Assembly (NCBI GenBank): GCA_019635775.1
Contig: JAHBYU010000001.1
Span: 558,001-622,000, forward strand
DNA length: 64,000 nucleotides
Source: Rhizobiaceae bacterium
GTDB lineage: Bacteria > Pseudomonadota > Alphaproteobacteria > Rhizobiales > Rhizobiaceae
Reading direction: 5' to 3'
Part shown: positions 34,009-42,780 of the stretch, one piece after another
How positions within the stretch are numbered: the stretch's first letter is position 1
Layout of the letters: the number at the start of each line of letters is the position of its first letter
Program-made: the position numbers and the translations under genes
The notes under the pieces: generated by a model
Database searches by the model: none
Seen by the model: only the letters and a program-made list of their open reading frames with translations
Told to the model about the DNA's origin: nothing

Positions 34009-36266
34009 AAGAGTGGCTGTCAGCCCGCGAGATCGCAGCCGAGGCGTTGCCGGACATGCCGAATGATGTAAGCGGCGTGTGGCGGATGGCGGAGCGGCTC
34101 GGCTGGGACACTCATCCGAGCTTTGCACGCAAGCGCGCCGGTCGCGGCGGCGGCATGGAATATCACCTCCGCATCCTGCCGGTGCTGGCGCAAGTCGCCT
34201 ACACACAGCGACACCTCGTCGTTGCGCAGCCGGAGCCAGATCTGAGAGAGGCTCCGGAAAAGCCGGCTTCCTCGACGCCGCTGTCCGACCGCGCCGCCCG
34301 CGAGCGGGATGCACGGCTCGCCATCGTCAACGCCTACCAGCGCTTCACGCGCGATCTCGGGCTCGGGCACGCCACGCACGTTCAGGTGTTTACGGCCAAA
34401 TACAACGCCAACACGATCGCGGTCGATCCGTGGGTACGGAAGGCCGTGCCCAGTATTTCGAAGCGCTCGCTGATCCGCTGGAAGTCCGCCAAGCGCGACG
34501 GTCAGGCTGACCGGCTGGCCTACGATCCTTCAAAGGCCCGCAAGGGAACCGGCGTGCTCGACACAGCAAACGGGGGGCGGGTCCAGACGTTCATTCTGGC
34601 GCAGATAGCGGATCGCGAACATCTGTGCGCGGACGATGTCCGGACGATGTGCCTCTCCGTGTTCGGCGACACGTTAAAGGTCGTTTCAAATGGCGTTGAA
34701 CGGGTCGTTCCGATGCCGCCGGTGCGCACCTTCCAGCACACTCTCAAGCGCCTCAAGGTCGAGAAGCGCGTCGAGATCGTCAAGATAGCCAATCCTGACC
34801 TTTACCGTTCGACGATGGCGCCTGCCGGCGTCGGCATGCTGCGCCACGTCACGGAGCCGAACCAGATGTGGCAGATCGACGCCTCGCCCATGGACGCGCT
34901 TTGCACGGACGGTAGGCACTCGATCTACGCCTGCATCGATGTCGCCACCCGCCGCACTGTTTTTCTCCTGTCGCGGACGCCGCGCGCGTCTGCGGTGGCG
35001 CTGCTGATCCGCAAGGCGGTACTCGCCTGGGGCGTGCCTGACCTCATCAAGACGGACAATGGTTCCGACTTCGTCGCCCAGGACACGCAACGCCTTTTCG
35101 CGTCGCTCGACATCGAGATCGAGCGATCGGCTGCTTATTCGCCTGAGCAGAAGGGCCATGTCGAGCGCGCCATCAAGACTTTCCAGCACAAGGTGGGGCC
35201 GCTGCTTCCCGGCTTCATCGGGCACAGCGTTGCCGACCGCAAGGCGATCGAAAGCCGCAAGAGCTTCGCCAAGCGCCTCGGCGAGAGCGAAGCCGATACC
35301 TTCTGCGTGGAACTCACTGCGCCCGAGTTGCAGAAGCATGTCGACGATTGGGCGGACCTTGTTTACCAGCACAGGCCGCATGGGGGCCTGAAAGGCGAAA
35401 CGCCCTTCAAGGCGTGGATGGCGTCCAGGCGTTCGATCCGCACCGTGGACGAACGCGCGCTCGACCTCCTGTTAATGCCGGTCGCCGGGTCCAACGGCCA
35501 GCGCATCGTCAGCAAACGCGGCATCCAGATAGATCACTACTACTACATGACGCCGACGATCCTGCCGGGCACGGCCGTCCTCGTGCGACAGGACCCGAAC
35601 GACATGGGCCGGGCCTATGCCTTCGCCCAGGACGGCGGCGCGTTCCTCGGCGAAGCCACCTGTCCCGAGCTGGCCGGCATCCATCCGCAGCACTTCGTCC
35701 AGGCGACGAAGGAAAAGCACAAGGAAATCCTCGATGAGCGCACCCGCCCGATCAAGGCGGAGATGAGGGAATTCGCCAAAGGCCCGTCCCGTATCGAGCG
35801 CGCGCTGGAAGTTGCCCGTCGCAACGCGCCGAACGTCATCCCGCTGCCCAAGCGCACCGAAGAGCACTCGACGCCGCAGATTTCCGCCGCGATCGAGGCC
35901 ATGGGCGAGCGGATCAATCCAAGCCGCGAGCTGACGCCACGCGAGGCGGCAGAGCATCGCCGGATGATCGAGGAGATGACGGCCGAGGACGCTGCCGAAA
36001 ACCGCGCTTTCGTCGAGCAGAAAGTCGCCGACTACCACGAGCGCGTCGCCCAGGAGCGCGTTGCCGGACTGCCGGCAAATGTCGCGAAGCTGCCCGAGAC
36101 GCCGCTGGAGCGCTACCGCCGCGCGGTGCGCATCGACCGGCAAGTTAAGACCGGCGCACCGACCGACACGTTCGAGGCGATGTGGCTCGGCAGCTACCAG
36201 ACCACCGCCGAATACCGGGCACACGCCAAACTCCATGAGGAGCACGGGGACGCGTACCTGTCCTGA
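34005..36266 (+). CDS. Mu-like transposase A
   Basis: This 753-residue DDE transposase has an N-terminal Mu DNA-binding winged helix (residues 2 to about 55) and an integrase catalytic core. The triad appears as Asp292 (MWQIDASPMD), Asp351 (IKTDNGSD) and Glu387 (KGHVERAI), with the canonical 35-residue gap between the last two. The Mu C-terminal region follows. It binds the end repeats and joins the phage to target DNA with MuB. All three catalytic residues are present, so the element is probably active. Confidence 0.93.
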   Translation: MKEWLSAREIAAEALPDMPNDVSGVWRMAERLGWDTHPSFARKRAGRGGGMEYHLRILPVLAQVAYTQRHLVVAQPEPDLREAPEKPASSTPLSDRAARERDARLAIVNAYQRFTRDLGLGHATHVQVFTAKYNANTIAVDPWVRKAVPSISKRSLIRWKSAKRDGQADRLAYDPSKARKGTGVLDTANGGRVQTFILAQIADREHLCADDVRTMCLSVFGDTLKVVSNGVERVVPMPPVRTFQHTLKRLKVEKRVEIVKIANPDLYRSTMAPAGVGMLRHVTEPNQMWQIDASPMDALCTDGRHSIYACIDVATRRTVFLLSRTPRASAVALLIRKAVLAWGVPDLIKTDNGSDFVAQDTQRLFASLDIEIERSAAYSPEQKGHVERAIKTFQHKVGPLLPGFIGHSVADRKAIESRKSFAKRLGESEADTFCVELTAPELQKHVDDWADLVYQHRPHGGLKGETPFKAWMASRRSIRTVDERALDLLLMPVAGSNGQRIVSKRGIQIDHYYYMTPTILPGTAVLVRQDPNDMGRAYAFAQDGGAFLGEATCPELAGIHPQHFVQATKEKHKEILDERTRPIKAEMREFAKGPSRIERALEVARRNAPNVIPLPKRTEEHSTPQISAAIEAMGERINPSRELTPREAAEHRRMIEEMTAEDAAENRAFVEQKVADYHERVAQERVAGLPANVAKLPETPLERYRRAVRIDRQVKTGAPTDTFEAMWLGSYQTTAEYRAHAKLHEEHGDAYLS

Positions 36267-36346
36267 GTAAAGCGAAAGGCCCCGGTTGCAGCCGAGGCCT
36301 TCGAAGCAAACCGGCCGCTTTCGAAGCGGCACATGACACGAGGAAA

Positions 36347-37093
36347 ATGATGAGCAGATACGACAATGTCAATGCAGCGCCAATGAAGAACGTCGCGGCG
36401 TTCGCGACGCTCCTGCAGAAGATGGCCGAACGCGACCCGGACATGCCGGGCCTCGCCTGCTTTTTCGGACCGAGCGGCTGGGGCAAGAGCAAGTCGGCAG
36501 TCTACGGCGCGAACCGCTACCGCGCGGCTTACATCGAGTGCGGCCAGTTCACCACGGCTCGATCCCTCTTGGCGGACGTTCTGCGCGAGCTCAATGTCCA
36601 GAAGGCACGCGGCACCGTCGAGGACATGAAGCGGCTCGCCATCGAGATCATGGCAGCCGAACCGTCCCGCCCCCTGATCGTGGACGAGGCGCATTTCGTG
36701 GCGAAGAAGGCCTTTGTCGACGTGCTGCGCGAACTCTCCGACAAGAGCGGCGCACCGGTCATCCTGATCGGCGAGGAGATGCTGCCGCAGAACCTCGAAC
36801 TGTTCGAGCGCGTGCACAACCGGGTGCTGGAATGGTTGCCGGCTCTGCCCTGCGATGCCGAGGACTTCGCGCATCTTGCCGCGCATCGGTGCCGGGGTAT
36901 CAAGATCGCCGCCGACCTCGCCGCCGCCATCCTTGAGCGCACGAGGGGCAACACGCGACGCATCGTCGTCAACCTCTCGCGCATCGCCGAAACCGCGAAG
37001 CTGACCGGCAAGTCGATCATCGACCTAGAAACCTTCGGCGGGGCCAGCGCCATCGCCGTCAATCCCAAGATCACGCCGAGGCACTACAAATGA
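36347..37093 (+). CDS. Mu-like ATPase, transposition protein B
   Basis: This 248-residue AAA+ protein has Walker A GPSGWGKS (residues 41-48) and Walker B PLIVDEAHF (about 105). It selects targets and activates the transposase, as in Mu. It is about 80 bp after the transposase and overlaps the next gene by 4 bp. It is shorter than Mu B in its N-terminal HTH region. Confidence 0.92.
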   Translation: MMSRYDNVNAAPMKNVAAFATLLQKMAERDPDMPGLACFFGPSGWGKSKSAVYGANRYRAAYIECGQFTTARSLLADVLRELNVQKARGTVEDMKRLAIEIMAAEPSRPLIVDEAHFVAKKAFVDVLRELSDKSGAPVILIGEEMLPQNLELFERVHNRVLEWLPALPCDAEDFAHLAAHRCRGIKIAADLAAAILERTRGNTRRIVVNLSRIAETAKLTGKSIIDLETFGGASAIAVNPKITPRHYK

Positions 37094-37701
37094 GCGGCAG
37101 GCCTCTTGTCGACATGGTGAGGCTGAGCCTGCGCGTTCCGCGCGGCATCGACGGCTTCTGGAAGATCATCCGCGAGATGGACGAGGCCGGCTCCTGGACG
37201 ATCACCGACGTTGCCAACCGCACCAACGTCCACAAGCGAAACGTCAGCGGCTTCATCCAGGGCCTCGTCGCCGCCGGCATCGCACGTCAGGTCGGCAAGG
37301 GAACGCCGAACCGGGGATTGCCCGGCGCGGTTTCCTACCGCCTGGCCCGCCGGCCGATGACGACACCGCGCCTGACCCTCGACGGGACAGTGCGCCCCGA
37401 AACCGCGATCGAGGTGCTGTGGCGCACCATAAAACTCGCCAAGTCCTTCACGGCCTACGAACTGGCCGAGCTGGCGTCGACGCGGGAGCGGCCGATCAGT
37501 CCGGAAACGACCCGGCGCTACCTTCGCGACCTTGCTCAGGTCGGCATCCTGTCGCAGGCCGGACGCGGCCGTACCATCCGCTACCGCCTTGTCCGCAACC
37601 TGGGCGCACGCGCGCCGAAGATCCTGCAGGCGCATGTGGTGTTCGACCCGAACGCCAACATTGTGCTCGGCGAGGCCGAGGCCCGCGAGGTGTCGCCATG
37701 A
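37090..37701 (+). CDS. Winged-helix early phage protein, 203 aa
   Basis: Two winged-helix-like halves are visible (WTITDVANRTNVHKRNVSGF and SFTAYELAELASTRERPIS), each with a basic tail. A DNA-binding or replication role is likely but unproven. It overlaps both neighbours by 4 bp. Confidence 0.7.
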   Translation: MSGRPLVDMVRLSLRVPRGIDGFWKIIREMDEAGSWTITDVANRTNVHKRNVSGFIQGLVAAGIARQVGKGTPNRGLPGAVSYRLARRPMTTPRLTLDGTVRPETAIEVLWRTIKLAKSFTAYELAELASTRERPISPETTRRYLRDLAQVGILSQAGRGRTIRYRLVRNLGARAPKILQAHVVFDPNANIVLGEAEAREVSP

Positions 37702-38111
37702 ACCGCGGACCCGTCACAGGAAAGCGGCCGAGCGGCCCCGGCTTCGTCGCCAAGGTGAAGGCCATTCACGGCGGTGACGCCGAGGACTGGCTGCTGGAGC
37801 TTGCCGCCTTCGCCGACCAGCAAGGGCTGGCGGGCGCTGAGAAGCGGATCGGCTACAGCCGCTCTGCGATCTCCAACGTCCTGGCCGGAAAATACACCGG
37901 CGATACCGCCCGCGTCGCCGAAATGGTGCGCGGCGCACTGATGGCCGCGACAGTCGAGTGCCCGATCCTGGGCGAGATCGGCCGCGACCGCTGCCTGCAG
38001 GAGCAGAAGGAGCCTTTCCGGGCCACGTCCCGGCATCGCGCGCAGCTGTTCCACGCCTGCCGGGGCGGATGCCCCTTTTCCAAGCTCACAACCGAAAGCG
38101 AGACACCATGA
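37698..38111 (+). CDS. HTH-containing phage protein, 137 aa
   Basis: The frame begins MNRGPVTGKRPSGPG and has an HTH-like region (AEKRIGYSRSAISNVLAGKY) near residue 50. A cysteine pair follows near the C-terminus. It overlaps neighbours by 4 bp. The target is unknown. Confidence 0.65.
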   Translation: MNRGPVTGKRPSGPGFVAKVKAIHGGDAEDWLLELAAFADQQGLAGAEKRIGYSRSAISNVLAGKYTGDTARVAEMVRGALMAATVECPILGEIGRDRCLQEQKEPFRATSRHRAQLFHACRGGCPFSKLTTESETP

Positions 38112-38413
38112 CCAAGCTTGTATCCGTTCGGGTCGCAAGGCTCCGCGAGAAGTTCCGCCAGTTCGAGCATGGCGGGCAATGTTTCGGGTCGGACGAGATC
38201 GCCTCGATCGTCGCCGAGCTGCGCGCGATCGGCGTCGAGGCAGCCGCCCTGGAGGATCGTGTCGCGGCAGCGTCCAGGCGCAGCCAGCAGATCCCGGCGT
38301 TTCCAGTACCGCCGCGCCCGCCCATGCCGCCGCGCCCGCAGCCGGGCGCTGTGCAGCTCGGCTCGGTGCCGCTGGGGCGCATCGTCTTCGTGCCGCACGA
38401 GGCGGGAGCCTGA
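38108..38413 (+). CDS. Hypothetical phage protein, 101 aa
   Basis: A helical N-terminal half (VSVRVARLREKFRQFEHGG) leads into a proline-rich segment (PPRPPMPPRPQPGA) and a short C-terminus. No known family was recognised; overlaps with the previous gene support translation. Confidence 0.55.
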   Translation: MTKLVSVRVARLREKFRQFEHGGQCFGSDEIASIVAELRAIGVEAAALEDRVAAASRRSQQIPAFPVPPRPPMPPRPQPGAVQLGSVPLGRIVFVPHEAGA

Positions 38414-38417
38414 CCCC

Positions 38418-38702
38418 ATGCAGATCAACCCCGAAAAGCAGCGGGAACGGGCAGCGGCGCTCGCCAACGCGCTCGCGCCGCTGATCGAGACGCATCTCGC
38501 GTCCGAGCCAAAGCCCGCGCCTGTCTTCGCCTCGATCGACAAGCGTCTGCTTGACGCCTGCGGCGACGTGGCAAAGGCGCTCGACCGGCTCGACCAGGTG
38601 CGCTTCACCGCAGGCGAAATTGCCGCGCGGCGCGCCGTGCTTGCCGCCGCAGGCAAGGTGCGCACCGTGATGCGCAACAGGAGGCAGCATCGTGACCGCT
38701 GA
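38418..38702 (+). CDS. Hypothetical phage protein, 94 aa
   Basis: This all-helical, charged protein begins MQINPEKQRERAAALANAL. It has no membrane segment. It overlaps the next start by 11 bp. The role is unknown. Confidence 0.55.
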   Translation: MQINPEKQRERAAALANALAPLIETHLASEPKPAPVFASIDKRLLDACGDVAKALDRLDQVRFTAGEIAARRAVLAAAGKVRTVMRNRRQHRDR

Positions 38703-38994
38703 CCTCACCAGTCATGTCGCGCAGGTCGACGTGCTCGACCTTGCCGGGCGCATCATCACAAACCCGCGCCGTGCGTCGATCAGCACGGCGGGCGGGCTGG
38801 CGCTCGCCCTTGCTCTGGAGAGCGCTTGGGAAGTCGCCCTTGAGGCCGAAATTCTCGCCAACGCGCTCGAAATGACGATGCCCTGGTCCGAGGAGCCCGA
38901 CGCCGAACATCAGGAGCGCGTCGCGATCACTGCCGGCCGCATCCGCGACCTCATGGCCGCGATCCGCAACAACACCCAACCCCCAACGGAGTGA
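38692..38994 (+). CDS. Hypothetical phage protein, 100 aa
   Basis: A GTG start inside the previous gene gives a helical, acidic protein (LALALALESAWEVALEAEIL). The next gene starts in its stop. No family is recognised. Confidence 0.55.
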   Translation: MTADLTSHVAQVDVLDLAGRIITNPRRASISTAGGLALALALESAWEVALEAEILANALEMTMPWSEEPDAEHQERVAITAGRIRDLMAAIRNNTQPPTE

Positions 38995-39644
38995 CCATCA
39001 TGGAAGCAGCAACCGCAAACGTCGCGGGCGAGATCAGCGTGGCCGGCAAGGCCTACATGCCCGACGCCAAGGGCAAGCTCGTGCCCGTGGAACTCGTGAA
39101 GCCGCAGCACAAGCTCGAAGACGAGACCGTGCGCAAGATCATCGGCTACGCCGAGGAACTATCGGCGCAGATAAGCCGGTTCAAAGAGCACACCTTCCAG
39201 GACCTCGGCGCATTCGAGGCCCTGCTGGCGCAGCAGTATGACGCCAAGGTCGGCGGGGCGAAGGGCAACAAGAGCTTCATGACCTTCGACGGGCTGATGA
39301 AGGTTTCCGTGCAGGTCGCCGACCTGATCGACTTCGGCCCGGAGCTGCAGCTCGCCAAGGGGCTGATCGACGAATGCCTCAACGAGTGGGCGGCGGACAG
39401 CCGGCCGGAGATCCGCGACATCGTCACGCGCGCCTTCAACACCGACAAGGTCGGCCAGATCAACCGCGCCGAGATCTTCATGCTGCTTCGCCTCGACATC
39501 GACGACGAGCGCTGGCAGCGCGCCATGACGGCGATACGCGACGCCATGCGCGTCGTCGGCTCCAAGACCTACGTCCGCTGCCACCGCCGTGCGTCGATCA
39601 ACGCGCCGTGGGAGCCCGTCACCATCGATCTGGCGAAGGCGTGA
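38991..39644 (+). CDS. DUF3164 family phage protein
   Basis: This 217-residue protein matches DUF3164, a frequent gene between MuB and GemA in Mu-like phages (QHKLEDETVRKIIGYAEEL near residue 40; SKTYVRCHRRA near the end). Its function is undetermined, possibly replication. The GTG at 38991 overlaps the previous stop; an ATG at 39000 is the alternative. Confidence 0.82.
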   Translation: MTIMEAATANVAGEISVAGKAYMPDAKGKLVPVELVKPQHKLEDETVRKIIGYAEELSAQISRFKEHTFQDLGAFEALLAQQYDAKVGGAKGNKSFMTFDGLMKVSVQVADLIDFGPELQLAKGLIDECLNEWAADSRPEIRDIVTRAFNTDKVGQINRAEIFMLLRLDIDDERWQRAMTAIRDAMRVVGSKTYVRCHRRASINAPWEPVTIDLAKA

Positions 39645-39657
39645 GGGACGCGGCGCG

Positions 39658-40026
39658 ATGACCCTCTGGCACGAAAACCTGCAGCGCCTGGTCCCGATCG
39701 TCGAGGAGAAGCTGGCCTCTGCCCATGCGGTCGTCGGCGATATGAACGGCGACTACCACGGCTGGAAACAGCGCCTCAACGTCGCCGAGGCCGCGCTGGT
39801 CGAGCACTTCACCGATCAGGAGAATGCGTGGTTCCGCGAGAGCAGCTCCGGGCATTCGGTTCGCATGGCCGGCATCAAGGCCAGCTCGACAATCAGTGTC
39901 GCCTCGGCGCTTCGCAACTGGCGGACGGCCGCGCAGCTGAAGCTTCTGCCCGAACCTGCACAGGACGACGTGATCAACCTGCAGGGCTCCGGCCCGGCCC
40001 CGATCGAAGCGAGGGACGCACCATGA
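39658..40026 (+). CDS. Hypothetical phage protein, 122 aa
   Basis: The frame begins MTLWHENLQRLVPIVEEKL and is helical. The ATG at 39658 is chosen because the upstream in-frame part covers the DUF3164 3' end. It overlaps the DUF2786 gene by 4 bp. Confidence 0.55.
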   Translation: MTLWHENLQRLVPIVEEKLASAHAVVGDMNGDYHGWKQRLNVAEAALVEHFTDQENAWFRESSSGHSVRMAGIKASSTISVASALRNWRTAAQLKLLPEPAQDDVINLQGSGPAPIEARDAP

Positions 40027-40706
40027 GCGACCGCGACAAGATCCGCGAGCGCATTCGGCTCCTGCGCGAACGCACCACCGCGCGAGGCTGCACCGAGGCG
40101 GAGGCGCTCGCTGCCGCAGGCAAGGTTGCCCAGCTGATGCTCGACTATGGTTTGAGCGAGGGCGACATCGCCTTCGACGAACAGTCTTCCCGCTCCGCGC
40201 AGAAAGGCGGCTCGCCGAAGGCAGCGCTCTGGCCGGTCATCGCCTGGTGCACAAGTACGGCCGTCGTCGTCATCGAGCGAATGCACGGCGCAGACGTGAC
40301 GTTCGTCGGTCGCGCGCCGGGTCCGGAGCTGGCTGTATACCTCCGTGACGTCTGCGAGCGCGCCGTCGATCGTGCCGTGCGAGACTTCAAGAAGGGACGG
40401 TTCTATCGCGCACGGCGCGGCCTGCCGTCGAAGCGTGCGGCCGTGAACGCCTTCACGACCGGCATGGTGGGCCGGCTGAACCAGCGCCTGCAGGTGATCT
40501 TCGGTCCATCGGTCTCGCGTGAGGCCTACGACGAAGCCGCGCGTGAGCTTGACCTTCGCTATGCGGGGAACACGGACACACCGCCGCCGCGCGTTGATCT
40601 TCGCCACATAGCTGCGGCCGCGCATGGCTGGATGGCTGGCGAAAAGGTGACGCTGGCGCATGGCGTCGGCGGCGTCGCGACACCGCTGCAGATCGGCGGC
40701 GTGTGA
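40023..40706 (+). CDS. DUF2786 domain protein
   Basis: This 227-residue protein has the DUF2786 N-terminus (MSDRDKIRERIRLLRERTTA, then AQLMLDYGLSEGDI), found in phage and host proteins of unknown role. A second domain follows at about residues 70-225. Small genes flank it in the replication-control block. The start at 40023 fits the ATG-overlap pattern. Confidence 0.75.
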   Translation: MSDRDKIRERIRLLRERTTARGCTEAEALAAAGKVAQLMLDYGLSEGDIAFDEQSSRSAQKGGSPKAALWPVIAWCTSTAVVVIERMHGADVTFVGRAPGPELAVYLRDVCERAVDRAVRDFKKGRFYRARRGLPSKRAAVNAFTTGMVGRLNQRLQVIFGPSVSREAYDEAARELDLRYAGNTDTPPPRVDLRHIAAAAHGWMAGEKVTLAHGVGGVATPLQIGGV

Positions 40707-40981
40707 TGGCAAGGCGCAAAAAAACCAGCATGCGCGACCTGCAAGAACGGTTTGAAGAGCAGAACCGGCTTGCCGATCGGGTTCTCGGCAAGTCTGCGGA
40801 CCGTGAAGCAATGCTGCAGCTGATCGATCCCGAAACAGTGTTTGATCTCGTCACAGCAACCAAACCCGCCGATATCGCACTGGCTGCCAGCCGCGCTGCC
40901 GAAACGCACAAGCGTCGTCGACAGAGCGAAGAGCGGATGAAGACACTGATCATGCATCCATCGCACGGAAAGCCGAACTGA
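40703..40981 (+). CDS. Hypothetical phage protein, 92 aa
   Basis: This very charged helical protein (MRDLQERFEEQNRLADRVL) may be a small regulator. A GTG at 40703 and an ATG at 40706 are both possible starts. It overlaps GemA by 1 bp. Confidence 0.55.
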   Translation: MMARRKKTSMRDLQERFEEQNRLADRVLGKSADREAMLQLIDPETVFDLVTATKPADIALAASRAAETHKRRRQSEERMKTLIMHPSHGKPN

Positions 40982-41592
40982 TGAGCGCGATCTCCGCCAT
41001 TCACGTCGCCAAGAAGCAGCTCGGCCTGGACGACGACACCTACCGCTCCATGCTGAAGGTCGTGACCGGCAAGACCTCCGCTCGCGACATGACGCCGGCC
41101 GAGCAGCACGCCGTCGTCCAGGAGCTGCGCCGTCGCGGTTTCAAGCCCGGTAAAAAGGGCCTTGAAGGGCCGTTTGCGCGCAAGCTGCAGGCGCTCTGGA
41201 TCGCCGCCTGGAACCTCGGCATCGTCAGGGACCGAAAGGACAGCGCGATGCTGGCCTTCATCAGGCGACAGACTGGCATCGACCACACCCGCTTCCTGCT
41301 TGACGCCGAGGACGCCGACAAGGCGATCGAGGCGCTGAAAAGCTGGATGAACCGTGAGGCCGGCGTCGACTGGTCGGTGACCAGGCTGATGCCGCTCTGG
41401 CAGCGGCAACCCGGTTTCCGCATCGCCGTTGCGCAGTGGAACATACTGGTCGCGCGTGTCGACATGCGCGGCAAGACGTTCCAGGCGTTCGTCGAGGACC
41501 ATGCCTTCAATCCCATAGATCGCATGACGCCGAAGGAATGGACCGGCGTGATGAACACGCTCGGCAGTCGCATCCGGAAGGCGGTGCGTTGA
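40981..41592 (+). CDS. gemA: GemA-like regulatory protein (DUF1018)
   Basis: This 203-residue protein matches the Mu GemA/gp16 family: IHVAKKQLGLDDDTYRSML at the start and a second GMNTLGSRI-like end. GemA modulates host gene expression and DNA topology during Mu growth. It overlaps the next gene start by 1 bp. Confidence 0.87.
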   Translation: MSAISAIHVAKKQLGLDDDTYRSMLKVVTGKTSARDMTPAEQHAVVQELRRRGFKPGKKGLEGPFARKLQALWIAAWNLGIVRDRKDSAMLAFIRRQTGIDHTRFLLDAEDADKAIEALKSWMNREAGVDWSVTRLMPLWQRQPGFRIAVAQWNILVARVDMRGKTFQAFVEDHAFNPIDRMTPKEWTGVMNTLGSRIRKAVR

Positions 41593-42044
41593 TGGTAGCC
41601 TATTTCTTCGCGCCGCAATTCAGGGGACAGGTCGCGGCCCTGACAAAGCTGCAGACGGTGCGCGCCGATCGCCGCCGGCATGCGCGTCCAGGCGAAGCCG
41701 TGCAGCTCTATGCCGGCATGCGCACGAAGCACTGCGTCAAGCTGGTCGATCCCGATCCGATCTGCGTCTCGGTGCATTCGATCGAGATCTCGACCACGCC
41801 CTTGCTCGACGAGTTCATCGCCGCGATCTCGATCGACGGCGTACCCCTTGACCGCGACGGGATCGAGGCATTCGCCAGGGCGGATGGCTTCGCGCCGGAG
41901 CATTTCGGGGAGCATCGTTTTCCGGCGAAAGGAGATGGGGCGCTTGTGCCGGCGACGGCGCGCTACTGGATGGGCTGGTGGTGGATGCGCACGCACAACG
42001 CCGGCCGCTTCGAAGGCGTGCTGATCAAGTGGAGGCCGGCATGA
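41592..42044 (+). CDS. ASCH/PUA-like phage protein, 150 aa
   Basis: The sequence reads MVAYFFAPQFRGQVAALTKL with ARPGEAVQLYAGMRTKHCVK, the signature of an ASCH-type RNA/DNA-binding fold. Such proteins may bind modified nucleic acid. No catalytic site was identified. It overlaps the next gene by 4 bp. Confidence 0.7.
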   Translation: MVAYFFAPQFRGQVAALTKLQTVRADRRRHARPGEAVQLYAGMRTKHCVKLVDPDPICVSVHSIEISTTPLLDEFIAAISIDGVPLDRDGIEAFARADGFAPEHFGEHRFPAKGDGALVPATARYWMGWWWMRTHNAGRFEGVLIKWRPA

Positions 42045-42292
42045 CGAGAAAGCGGGTCAGCGATCATGCCGTGCTTCGCTACATGGACCGGGTGCTCGGC
42101 ATCGACGTCGAGCAGCTGCGCGACATCATGGCCGACGCGACCGCCCGTCACCAGGGCGCGCCGTGCGTCAGGAGCCTGGGCGCGCGTTTCCTGCTCCAGG
42201 ACGGACGGGTCATCACGGCGATCTCCGAGGCGGACGGCGCGCCAAACCACGATGAACTCGTGCGCTTGATGCGTGGGCGGGAGCAGTCGTGA
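42041..42292 (+). CDS. Hypothetical phage protein, 83 aa
   Basis: MTRKRVSDHAVLRYMDRVL opens a basic small protein with a DHAVLRYMDR pattern often seen in toxin-like or RelE-related small proteins. It overlaps Mor by 4 bp. Its role is not known. Confidence 0.6.
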   Translation: MTRKRVSDHAVLRYMDRVLGIDVEQLRDIMADATARHQGAPCVRSLGARFLLQDGRVITAISEADGAPNHDELVRLMRGREQS

Positions 42293-42669
42293 CCGCCGCG
42301 CCGAAGCCAGCACAGGATCAGTCGGAGATATTCGTCCCGGCTCACCTTCGTCATTTCGTCGACGTGCTCGGCGTAGATGGCGCGGTGGAGTTCCTGCTGA
42401 CCTTCGGCGGCGCCTATGCCTACTTCTCCCTATCGCCAGAGCCGCAATCAAACATCGCCGCCGAGATCGGCGTGGAGGCAACGGCGGCGATCGCCAAGCG
42501 GTTCGGTCCCGGCTCGATGCGGGTGCCGACGGGCAAGCCCTTTATCGCGGCGGTCTTTCGTGCCAAGGGTATGAAGCCGTCCGAAATCGCGAGACGGCTG
42601 CACGTCACCGACGTGACCGTGCGCAGCTGGTTTGCAGACGCCGACGACCGGCAGCTCCGCCTCCTCTGA
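42289..42669 (+). CDS. mor: Mor transcription activator family protein
   Basis: This 126-residue protein has the Mor/C fold: an N-terminal dimer region (FVDVLGVDGAVEFLLTFGG) and a C-terminal HTH (MKPSEIARRLHVTDVTVRSW). In Mu, Mor activates the middle promoter. It ends the early block. A palindrome and an AT-rich element just downstream may be its target for late genes. Confidence 0.87.
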   Translation: MTAAPKPAQDQSEIFVPAHLRHFVDVLGVDGAVEFLLTFGGAYAYFSLSPEPQSNIAAEIGVEATAAIAKRFGPGSMRVPTGKPFIAAVFRAKGMKPSEIARRLHVTDVTVRSWFADADDRQLRLL

Positions 42670-42684
42670 ACAAGCCCGTAGCAA

Positions 42685-42701
42685 GCGCTAGTAACTAGCG
42701 C
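42685..42701. promoter_or_regulatory. 17-bp palindrome, candidate Mor-type activator site
   Basis: GCGCTAGT and ACTAGCGC flank a single A. It sits 84 bp upstream of the endolysin start, followed by CCTATAGCG, a possible -10 element (TATAGC). The position suggests a late promoter activated by the Mor-like protein. Confidence 0.5.
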
Positions 42702-42780
42702 GTGCGCCTATAGCGACCGATGGTCTCCGCATCGGCCGGAGCCTCGTCTCTGGCCGGTTTTCACAACGGAGACCGGCTCA

